Shown: positions 13,801 through 26,100 of the stretch, one piece after another
Layout of the letters: every line of letters starts with the position of its first letter
Numbering within the stretch: the stretch's first letter is position 1
Assembly (NCBI GenBank): GCA_030141605.1
Contig: JAQGDQ010000084.1
Location: 545,001 to 605,000, forward strand
Length of the DNA stretch: 60,000 nt
Direction of reading: 5' to 3'
From: Tubiluchus corallicola
Lineage: Eukaryota; Priapulida; Priapulimorpha; Priapulimorphida; Tubiluchidae
Position numbers and translations under genes: made by a program
The notes under the pieces: model-generated
Seen by the model: the letters and a program-made list of their open reading frames with translations, nothing else
Databases searched by the model: none
What the model was told of the DNA's origin: nothing

Positions 13801-16566
13801 TAAAATGTACAAGTATAAAGAAAGAATTAAAGAAAAAAGACTCATTATATTGAATATTATCGATGATATCAAGTGAAATTAGGGGGTGCTGCAGTGCTGC
13901 TGTGTCTATACACAACCCGCCACTATAAGTAACTAAGGAGTTTATATCAAAAAATTTAGCAAAATATTGAAAATACACAACTTTGAAACCATTTAATTAT
14001 ATTAAATTAGCAAGGAAAAGTAGTCTATTAAAATTGTGAAAGGTATTTTTAATCCTAGTGTCAAAATTAAAAACATTCTATGTAATATAGAGCAATCGCC
14101 TTATATTATTAAAAAATGGAAAGAGTTTATAATTCCCCACTCAAAAATACCCTAACCCTAATCCTAATCCTAATCCAAACCTGACACTAACCCCAATCCA
14201 ATCCCTAACCCCAACCCTACCCCTAATCCCAACCCTAATCTTCATCGAACCCTATCCCTAACCCCAACCCTATCCCTAATTCCAACCCTAATCCTATTCC
14301 AACACTAACCCTATCCCTAACCCCAACCCTATCCCTAATCCCAACCCTAACCCCAACCCTATCCCTAATCCTAATCCAACCCTAACCCCAACCTTATGCC
14401 TAATCCCAACCCTAACTGCAACCTTATCCCTAATTCCAACCCTATCCCTAATCCCAACCCTAACTCCAACCCTATCCCTAATCCCAACCCTATCCCAAAT
14501 TCCCTAATCCCAACCCTATCCCTAATCCCAACCATGACCCTAACTCCAACCCTAACCCCAACCCCAAAACCACCCAACACTAACCCTATCCCTAACAATA
14601 ATCCCAAACCTAATCCTAATCCTCCTAACAAACTGATCTCTTGTATGGGGAATTGTAAGCTTTAGCCAAAAAAGACTTACTAATGAAGGTTTCATTTAAT
14701 GTAATTTTAGTACTTGTTTAGTTGGCAGTTTTTTGGTACCTTATTAAAATACTCATAAGATATTATTCCTGCTTACGCTTACCTATTTTATTATGTTCGC
14801 TTTCATTGTTGGATTATGAAATCCATCAGCATTGATGTAATTAGTTACAATGACTAAGTGTCAATAACTGCTAAACATGCATTAGTTTTTTAGCATATTT
14901 ATGAATCCCTCGTCAGCCACACTAAAAGTCTTTTAGATAACTGATAGTTATAAGTGTTTGGGAAGTGAAAGTGACTGGTGCTTGGCAAACGTGGAATTGT
15001 TTAATCTTTCTGTTTATCGCAGAATTTAGATCACTGGAAAAGTCGAAGAAAGAGGTTATCTTGTGGTCAGCTGTCCAGGCAGGTAGAGCGAGATGAAACT
15101 GAAACCACTGACACGTACACGACTAGACCGTCCCGTTCTTTCAAATCCTTGATGGAGGATAGGTAGGTTTAAAATATTATTCAACATTTTATAGCTGCAA
15201 GTAGTCATATGAAAATAGGATGATTTTTTTATATCCCACTCCATGTTGAAGTACGGCAAAAATTATACATTTTAGGTCATTTAGGCCAAAAAGTTTCTGC
15301 TAATTAAATAATAGGTAAAAATTTAATTAATGCGAGACGCGTTCAACTGGTGATGACATCACAACTGAACATAATTTTTAACAGCACAAATATTCCACGA
15401 GCGTGTTGCACGTGTTTGCAAAAGCGAAAATTGAAGTACAGTGCTACTGTAAGAGATTAAGTGTGTTGTACTTAATCTAGGCAAGTTTTAACATAAAATT
15501 GAAATTTTAAATTTACTGCTGTGCTCACACAGGAGCTCTCGAATGTGTGTTTTGCATCACAAACGAACGAGTCTATAGTGAGAGGTACAGCACCTATTTT
15601 TTCATGCAACACGTTTCCAAAATGCAGGCGCTAGTGCCCATCTAACTAACAACATTCAGTGTGATGTACAAAAACTCGGCGAATTTTAAGATAAAAATTC
15701 AAATTTCAAGTTTACCAGTGTGCTCTTACATAAGCTCTCAAATGTGTGCACTACGTCGCAACTGAACACCTGTGAGCTGAGATAGATACAGCGGTTGCTT
15801 TTTGTGCAACACATTTCCGAGATTGAATATCTTACAGTATCACTGTATTTCAATTTTCGCTTTTGCAAACACGTGCAACACGCTTGTGGAATATTTTTGC
15901 TATTGAAAATTATGTTAGTTTGTGATATCATCAATAGTTGGACTCGCCCGCTGTTAATTAAGATTTTAATCTATTATTTAATTATTAGAAACACTTTTGC
16001 AGTATTAATTGTGTTAAAATGTATACTTTTGATCGGACTTTAAAATGGGCTAGTAATTGAAAAATCATCCTGTCTTCCTTTAAGCAAATTTTCACAGTTT
16101 CAGCAATACATACAAAATGCTACTTCCGATAGTTTTGCACTGAACTTGAGAGAAAAGTAAGGTTGATTTTTCCTTTTAAGCTTGAGTTGATCTAGAGGTC
16201 ATAAATGTTGTGACACGCTTGATAAATGAATCGTTTCGTTACATATTTTAAACATGTTTCACAGTGGTAAATATGTGTAATGAGTAATGACATTAGAGAG
16301 CATTAGTGACAGGTAAAAATGGTTATACCTGTTTGCTTTTCCTTGCTCGTACTTACAGCCGTGTAACAGTTACAAGGATACTTGCAGCAGGCATTCTTCA
16401 AATTGTCATTAGGAATGAGAGTATTGAACGGGATTACTGTTACACAACACATGGCTAATTATTTTTTTGTTTCGCGAGCTGACCGCTAGTTGGCGGGCTG
16501 TCACTTTATTTACGTCATTCCATCAGTGTAACCACATGTATACCTCTATATATAATAAATAAATAA

Positions 16567-16598
<32 letters not shown>

Positions 16599-19500
16599 AT
16601 AATAAATAAAAAACTTCAAAACTAAAAACTGCATATTTAAAAATGCAGAGTTAATTATTTGAGTCAATTGCTGACAGTTTTTATATACTGTCAGAAGAGG
16701 CCCGTACTAGACGTTTTTCAGACAGTTAGACGATTGATTCTACATTACTGTGAGTCTAATACACGGCATCTGCTGTATTAGCTTGTATAGGTAAATATGG
16801 ACAATTGGCAAATTTGGACCGACGTCTCCCCGTTTTTGCCAGGGCAAACTGAGATACGAGTGTACATGTTTCCCCATAATAACATTGCTAAAGCCGTATC
16901 TATTGTAAAACCTTAGCAAAACTCTGAATGAAAGTTCAGTATAGAAACTTTCCACATATATATTATATAGTAACTATTTTGCTAGTTGTGAATATAGTTT
17001 TCCAATATTTTTATCGAGGTCTGACCTTGTTGAAGATTGTATAATATGCTGGTAAGTGGGGTCATAGGTTTGAGCCTGGCTAGCAGGTTTTGTTTGGAGG
17101 GGAATTTGTGTCAGTTTGGGGTTTTGAATGGGACTTTGTTTGGTTGTGGGAGATTAGCATGTGTGGAATGTTTGGGTCTAAGAGATTTTTCTTTAAGTCT
17201 GTAATTTCTTTCGGAATGTTTTGATATCCAAGTCTGTATGTGCAGCTTGCATGTTTCCAAAATGCGGCAGTCAGATGCCTGCTGCTTGCCGTGTCTTTGA
17301 TTGTACGGTTAAGTGGAGAAAAAAATTCAATTTGATCAGGGTGCAGGAAGTGAATTGCATCTTTTTGGCAGGGTGTATTTAATTTCACTTGTAAGCAGGA
17401 ATATGGAGTTGATGCATTGAACTCCTGTTTCTGGCTCCGACTCCGATTCCTATAATTTTAGGAGCTTCAACTCCCGACTCTCCTCCAACTCCTATAATTT
17501 TAGGAGCTCCAACTCCCGGCTCTGACTCTAACTCCTAGAATTTTAGAAGCTACAACTCCGATCCTGACTCTGACTCCTAGAATTTTAGGAACCCCAACTC
17601 CAACTTCTACTCCTGCCTTTAAGTAATATTTTGTAGTACTCTCAATATTTAGCTACAGTAGCATTTCATCACTACTTCTTATGCTTGAAATTAATATGAA
17701 AGCTTTCCAAAAAGAGTTATGCATAGATGCGTTAAAAGTTAAAAGTAACTGGAGTTTGAATTTGTCTATTTTTATCGACTCCAACACAGACTCCTCTAAC
17801 AGTAAGTGTACTCCCGAGTCCCGACTTCGACTACAAAACCCTTAGTTTTAACAACTCTGAGTCCTTTAGCAGTAAATTTACTGCTGACTCAGACTCCCCA
17901 GCCTGCTTGTAAGACAGACCATTTCAGTTGGAGAAAATATCAAAATACCTGCATCACTGAATATAGATCTGTGTATGACTGGTGCATTGCTTGCATGCTG
18001 TGTCAACTGATTTAGAAGTTTAGAAGTTGAACATCTTGTATTTAATTAATGAACTAATCTGTATCTGAATCAATTTCACCATAGTTAATAACATACTTAG
18101 GGTAACCAATAGGCAGCTTTGAAACATTATCGGTTTTGTCGTTTCTTACGTTTCAGACGAATATCAGAAACCAAGTTGGTCTCAAAAATCCGTAAGAAAA
18201 AAATTTGAAATTGCCGCAACCTCGTAGTGGCTTAATACTATTGAGCTTTGTAACTGTGTAAAGTAATTGTTCGAAATAAAATTTTCCAACAGCTAATCGC
18301 ATTAATTGCACGTATGAGGGCGTCATTTGTGTGTCATAATTGGTGTTTCATTTTTGCTGGTAGGTGAGGAAGTGACATCATACATTTTGAGCTACAGGCT
18401 TGCTCTTTAAAACAATTAAAGCTAGCCTGCTTCGTTATATTTTTCTTTTACATAATAATTACCTTGTACTTTGTTTTTGTATTCTTTGGTTTTTGTATAA
18501 TCAGCATGTTTCATGGCAGAGTCTACGTAACATTGTAGGTTGTGGTAGAACTGGTACATTAGTGATAAATGGGGTAGTTCATTTTGAATGAAATGTTGAA
18601 CTGGTAGCGGTATCTTAACCTCATTTAAGTGTACACTCAAAATGAAAAGTGTCCAAAAGCATTTTCTTGGTGGTCAGTGGTCACCCATCCATTTGCACTA
18701 ACCAAGCTTAACTTTCACGCTCAAGCAAATCAGCTGTTTGCCTCTTGGCAGGAGCAAACTAACCCAGATTTTGTTTCGCATTAATTCTTAAAAAGATTTC
18801 TCTGCACATGTTTTATACGTTTTTCTGCGTGTTAAACAGATGTTGGTTGAGAATGGTTTACGTCTACAATTCCTGTGACATTCACTTTAATTTAAAACAT
18901 TTGAAAGTCCGTCTGTGGGAGACATCGTAGAACTGTTACACATGCTCACAATATGTCGTCCCGACAGTAATGCTGACTGGTTTATCTCTTCATTTCACGT
19001 GTTCGCTTTCTGCATCTTGAATAAAGAAAAAGCGCTTCGTAGCTTATAGAGTTTTTCAATTCGTTCTGTTTTTGATAAATACTACAGCTTGGCAGGGGGT
19101 GGTGGTGGTGTGTGTAATTTCCTTTGGCATCTGGATCATTTCAGCAATTCAATTATGATGTTTCTTTGTGTTCCTAATTTATATCATGCCAAAGTGACTT
19201 TAAATTATTTTGGTCTGAAACAAAAAAAACAAATGTTATACTATAATTATGAGGAATAAATTAATTGTGCACCAGTTCTTGTCCTAATGGATTATAGTTA
19301 TGCATTGTTAGGCCTGCTGTGGTGAGTAGCTGGATAGATGACCATTAGAATTTGTAGTTGACTGTTTTTATTCACTATAAATCGTTGAAACAATATATTG
19401 TCCACCATTCCTTGTCGTAATGGATTATAGTTATGCAGTGTTAGGCCTGCTCTGGTGAGTAACTGGATCGATGACCATTAGAATTTGTAGTTGATTCGCT

Positions 19501-20144
19501 ATAAATCGTTGAAGCATGTTGTATCAGGGAAAGAATGCCGTAAACCTACTTAAACCCTTTGTTCTGTTAGTCCAATAACATCTAGATGCATTTTCATCTT
19601 GGCCTTGACTGCAGGAACTAATTGCTATTGCAGTTGTACTCAAGTAGTTACTTAGCTTTCTTGAATTAATGAATACTAAAAACGTAAATCTATGCTAAAA
19701 CAATTATTGTTTCAATGTGGGTAAACTATACAAGGTAGCATGAGTAAAATTATTCATAGATCAAGCTTTAATCAGGTTTTACCAATAAGCCTTTTCACAG
19801 TTTCTGCGATTGATGATGATCATGAAAAGGTCAAAGGTTAAATGTACCAGACAACGCATTTGCGTACACTTGACAATGTCTCGCAGCTCATGCTATTGTA
19901 ATAGTAACAGTTTTAACAGCTAGCTAGAATCTTACCTAGTTCATTTTTTCTTGTTCTCAAGCAAGACCCTGCTAGTAAATCACTACTCACAGACTAATGT
20001 ATAATTAAGTAAAGTCAATGCAAAACAACTGAAACTACTGAACTGATGTGGCAGACGGCTTTGCTTTACCGGCATGTCACATGACGGTTGTAGTTAAGAC
20101 ACATCGCCTTGGTACCCTAACCTTTGGCCTACATCAAGTGCCCG

Positions 20145-20184
<40 letters not shown>

Positions 20185-23100
20185 GTTGTTATCATTGTTC
20201 TTGTTATTGTTGTTTTAGGGCACGCATACAACAAGACTTGGATGCAACCGGAGGCCTGGACTATAAACCACAAAGCGGAATACTCAGTACCACTGGACTG
20301 GCCATGAGCTTCAGTTCATCTACAAAGAGCGATACACAATCTGACACACAATCTGACACTAACGAACTCAAGGTACGTCAGCTAGTGAGCCAAAATATTC
20401 ATTTCAGAAGTGACTTGGTTCTATGGCTCAGGCATTTGCACAGTCACATACTGCCTGAGCTTAAAGAACTTTGCAAAAAGAAATTCGCTAAATCTTGTGT
20501 TCGAGATGATATTTTTTCACTGCAGCTTGACTTAAGAACGAGTCCGCGAGAGCACCATGCAGAGGGTGGCACATGACGGATGACGAATTTATATCATTTT
20601 TTTCTAACATGAAGGTCGACCCCCCAAAACCACGTAACCAAGATATCAAATTGATCGAGCTACTATTGGCAGAGAAATGACCACATCAAGAAATTGACCT
20701 CAAAAGAGGCAAAAAATCGCTATTTTGGGGGGTTATTTTAACTTTTTCTCCTGTATAAACTATTACAGATGGATCGATGTAAGTTGGCTGGTACATAGAC
20801 CCAGACATTGTCTTCTGATATCCTAACCTTTTCTGACATACTATTAATAGTATCAGAGAACGGCATTTTTCAAATTCGGCTCTTTGTTAAGAGTCCAGGG
20901 AGAGGTTAAGTTGTAAGACTCATAACTCGCCCACTGCGGGGCTACAGAACTTCTGGTTTTCATGTATGTGTTAACCATCATCCTAACTAATAATATAAAA
21001 AAGAAAATTCGCTGGAGCCTGTTTCAGTATTTAGTACTGGCACTTTAAAATTTCACAAAAATCAGCAAAATTCCCCCTTTTTTGTAGTTTTTCAATATTT
21101 TTTCTATCTGTATGCTGCATTATAAGTGACAAATATGTATTCTAAATTTCATGAAAATGCACGAGCTGAGATAATATCACGAATGACATTATATAAAGGG
21201 GCACTGTTAGAAAAAACTGCCATATCAACACACTTTTTTGCTTTCCATAGTAATTCCGTCCATGTGTAAAAAGTAGACGTACATGGCTCAGGTCGTATAT
21301 GACAGTAGACATTTAGCCACGTTGAACATGCATTTTCTGTGACTAGTGCTCTCATTTCCTAGTAGCAATAGATTCCTTTGCCATGGAAATTGCTAGAAAT
21401 TTGCGAATTTCATCTTAAATTGGTTTAGTTATGTCGGAATTTTCATATGACTACAAATATGAATAATTGCCTCTTCTGATGGATTTCTGGACAGGACATC
21501 ATGCATGCCCCAGGTACTGAGTCCGACCTTGATTCAAGGCATTCTCTACACACTGAATCGCTAGTGGATACCAGGAAAGACTAAACAATAAGCCCTCTAA
21601 TAGAAAAGAAGTACCGATTGTTAAGATTGAGAGTCATTGCTAGCGAAAGAATCTGACAACGCTTGGTATATACATATAAATTAGAAATCCGTTCATTTTT
21701 ATACATTCGTAGATTTTTTATACATTTATATGAATAAGCTTCATTGCTATACATAGAAGATTATGAATATCAGTACAAAAATGAAAAACTACAAAACTCA
21801 GTCAGCATTAATTTCTCTAAGTCCAAAATACTGTTCCTATTGTAGCAGCATAATCCTAGCACTGAAGAGTAGTACAAGTAATCAAAACCGTAATATCTAA
21901 ATAATAGAGAAAGAATTATCGATGCAGGTAGATTATCCCTAGAAGATAGATACAGAAATATAGACAAATATATCATGGGGAAAGTGATAAAGCGAAAATC
22001 TTACAGTCTAAACACGAGACAATATAAGCACATGGGCCGCTTCTAGGGGGATGGCGGTGACATTTAGCTCAGAAAATTTTTCTTCGCCCAAAATTATTTG
22101 TGGCACAAAATCGATATTTCTGACAAAAAATATTAATAGTGCGATTGAATGACTGCGCCAATGGCACAAAAATTTTCGATGTTTTACAGTCAAAAAATCA
22201 CCGGACAAATGATATTTTGGGGGGAGTCTATCCCATACATTTTGGGCATTCGCTCAGATGTAGGGCAATTTTCTTTGTGTTCTGGCTTGTACACCTATGT
22301 AAGACAATGAGTAATAACTAGGTAATAACCTGCACATAACATTTACAAAGCATAGAAAATAAACAGTACATAAAACATTTTCCAGTCCTTGCAAGAAGCA
22401 ATTTCCATTCCATAGATATTTCATTTGTTTGAAGATGGAAGCGCTCTAAATGTGGTCTAGTGTCTTTAGTACAGGCTAATAGATTCACAATACTCGTTTC
22501 GTGCGGATTACTAGTCAGAATACCGCATTTAACGCTGGTAAGCAGCCCAGAAAATGAACATTTTAGTTCAGCAGTGGCCGCCATCTTGAATGCTAGAGTC
22601 CAGTCCTGTCGGTAGTTTAAGCAATGTGCTGTCCAGGCCCCTAGTTGCCAAAGATGAATATTTATGACGTTTTGAGGTATTTTGACAAGATTTGACAACT
22701 CATGTTACCTACACGAAGCTTTTTGATGAAGGTTGTTACCTATATTTTCACCCTGATATATGCCTCTTTCAAGGGTCATTTACAATAGGGTGGAAATTCG
22801 CTCCATCGAAATTGTCACTGCACCATAGTGGGATGGGATGCTCTATTCACATACATATCGATATTTTTGTTCCCGCCCCCGCAGTGGGTGAGATATAAGA
22901 CTTTGAAATGACGGAGTATTTGCATCTTGTGCGTAATACGAGCTTAAAGGCCCCCAGTAGAGCCGAAAGAGGGGGGTTTGGGACAAAAATCGAAAAGTCA
23001 TTTTGGAGAAGATAACAAGATCCAATACTGTGCAGAGTCAGATCTATTCAAACTCAGTGGTTGTTGCATGGTTAATCCTTCAAATATGAGTAAAAAAATA

Positions 23101-26100
23101 GAGAAAAATAGGCATTTTTTCATGAAAATCGGCCTATGCCGTACCTCTGCTACTATGAGGAGTTGGACCAAACGGATTCACATAGTGAATACTAGTGACT
23201 AGTGGACCTCACACCCGAACTTTGGTCCGAATCGGTTACCTAGCCTTGTGCCGGAATTTTTCGATTTTGCATGGTCTTCTCGCGGTCGCGTTCTTAAGGA
23301 CTTGCAGGGCTCCCATGGTCAGGGAAAATCCTGGAAAATCCTTGACAATACATGCTATCCTGGAAAGTCCTGGAAAAGTCAGGGGAAAAGTTAATTTGGT
23401 AAAAAGTCAGGGAAATTGGAAAGGGTTGCAAAAATAATCACCGTGAACCGATATTTTTCCAAACGTATTTTTCAGTGATTCGTGTTCAAATGAAATTTTC
23501 TTATGGCAGGTTTCTAGTTTCGATTTCTGTTCCAACAATAATGATTGGCCGACACCTTATATATCAGTATACGTATGAATGTCAATACACAAAAATGTTT
23601 GAATATGTATACTGATAATACAATTTCTGCTAATCTTGGTCATCGAAAATCAATATTTGGCCAGGGAAAAATCATGGATGAAAAAGTCAGGGAAATTCAT
23701 TTTAAAATTCTATAGGAAGTCTGACTTGTAATTACTGTGCAATGTACTATGTGTACTATGAGTACTATTCTATAAAAGCTAATACATGTATTATATCCTA
23801 ATTAAAAACCTAATGGATGATCAAAGTGTGAAAATAGATCTGTAAAGAATTACACTCTCTCATTTTCAAAATAGTTTTAATGATTTTTTTGCTATAATTG
23901 TGTTACTTTCTTAATCAGGGCATTAGTGTTATTGCGTGTCAGTTGTCAGTTTTCCCGATTGGTTATGTATGATATATGATTGGTGCTTCTAATATGTGGA
24001 AAAAAGTTCAAATCAAAGTTATCATTTGGCTTATAGATAATCTTGAATGAGAAAAGTATTGTTTATTTGTTGACAAAAGTTGTAAAACAAAAAACTGTTC
24101 TTTTTTAAGTTTTCACAGAATTACTGTATATGCAAGAGCAGTGTTTGTGACAGTAGGTTTAGTTTTGTATGCCTTTAACAGATGGAGCCACCCGCTGATG
24201 CACCTGTTAAAGCAGAAGGTGTGTTCACTGCCAAAGTTCAGTTGCGTGGTGGAGTAGATGCTTCCCCTACTGCTATCAGGGAAGTTATTACTAAAGAGGT
24301 AGCTCCATCTCGTGTGAAACAGGTAAGCTATTTGCTTGTAAAATAATTAGACTTTGTGCTATAATAAATAAACCAATCAGTAAAACGGTTCTCTTATGTG
24401 GAAAGTATTAGTGTAGGTTTGTTTGAATTTGTATAATTTTAAAGCACAACAAAACCCTTTGCTTGCATAACTGAAAAAAAAATCATCTTGAAATTTTTTA
24501 TCGCTTACCCGCCATCTTATTGCGTGCAGAGCTTGTGTAGGCAACAATGCTGTGTAAAACTTGTAAATTTAAACTCGAGTGTTACATTACAAACAGTACA
24601 TTTTACATTTATATTGGGCAAAGCCAATAATAATGATGGGTCATTTAAAACCAGTTTAGATTGCATAAGTGTAAATTTGAAGAAAGAGCATTTTTCCACT
24701 CTTCACTGACTAAGTAAAAGTATGAATTACCGTATGTTGTGAATTAGATTAAAAGTATGTTTTTTTGTTTGTGAGTCCTGTGGTGCACACTGGAAAGGTG
24801 AGACAGTGGCATTTTAAAATAGCTTTTTGTTCCCATTTACATAATAATTATGACTCATTCGTGTATCTCACTTGGCAAAAGTTGAACTAGCATGTTGTTG
24901 ATGCTCAGTTGTCTATGTAAGTTTCACTTTTGAAACACTCCATTCCGGAAATACTCAAGACACAAAATGATGATTAATTTGCTAAGCTTGTCTAATGTAA
25001 AATAAATAAGCACTTTTAGCTGTAGCATTCTTACTCAATTCGGCACACCGCAGGCTGATATCCAGCACTCAACGACTACTTATTTTCCTGGTGGTTGTAG
25101 CAGGACCAATACCTATTCATTATCAAGGATAATTGTTAAAGGAAAACTGGACCCATTCTTAAACTGTAGGTCAAAACAATCTACACTTTAAAATATTGAA
25201 AAGAAACGTACTATTTTTTTCAAAAATGACTTGCATAACGGTATTATTACCACACAAACACAATTTTGCATTCGCGCCACTAGTTCTTCGCTGTTAAATG
25301 CATTTCGCCATTCGCGAGTTACACGGGCACTAGCGCCTGCATTTCGGAAACACATTGCACAAAAACTGGTGCTGTGTCTCTCAGTTCAGATGTGTTAGTT
25401 TGTGACGAATTGCACACGTTCGACAGCTCATGCTTGAGCACAGCGATAAATTTGAAATTAGAATTTTTATCTTAAAATTTGCCTAGCTTTAGTACAACAC
25501 AGTGAATATCTGACAGTAGCACTGTACTTCAATTTTCGCTTTCACAAACACGTGCAACACGCTCGTGGAATGTTTTTGCTGTTGAAAATTATGTTAGTTT
25601 GCATTGCCATCAATAGGTGGAGCATTAATTAAGTCTTTAAACTATCAAACAACTATCAGAAATGCTTTTCCACTATTATTGCTGTTAAAATGTATACTTT
25701 TTACCATACTTAAAAATGTATATGAGTAGAAGGGCAGTATATGGCAGGGATGAAAAATCATCTTGTCTTCCTTTAAGATGAGTTACTGAACTGGCAGATG
25801 TGTTTTAGCCACATTTGGCTGTTTCATTTAGATGATGTAGACTATTATTTTCTTCAATGAGGAAGTAGCAGGAGGCAGTATTGTGGATGTAACAACTGTT
25901 TTTTTGGCAATCATGCATGCGTATACTAACCAAGTCCACTGTTACTTAACTTTAGATTTCCGAGTGCACACTGACAATTCAGCTATATCGGCATACTGGC
26001 AAAATTTTTGTCTCACTGGCCCCCTTTTGATAGATACACCAAACTGGTGCAATTTACATACGATTTGTTCCGCTAGAACTTACAAATTAGGAGGTATTTT

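Larger units (their letters stand above)
13462..15022 (+). other. Intron 5
   Basis: Carries a hAT-like MITE (13503-13925) and a telomere-like array (14147-14632). The remaining pieces are AT-rich with nothing recognised. Confidence 0.65.
15163..20218 (+). other. Intron 6
   Basis: A 5-kb intron with two opposed family A MITE copies, dinucleotide and GACTCC-type repeats, a two-copy tandem duplication and a family B MITE next to exon 7. Nothing recognised in 16085-16545, 16620-17400, 17910-19270 or 19515-19780. Confidence 0.6.
20373..24181 (+). other. Intron 7
   Basis: Most of it is a 2.8-kb element with terminal inverted repeats followed by a TCAGGGAAA-word repeat. Nothing recognised in 23710-24180. 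Confidence 0.6.

Noticed and set aside
14371-14665. NPNPNP-type and GLGLG-type ORFs
   Set aside because: Translation of the CCCTAA-like array on each strand.
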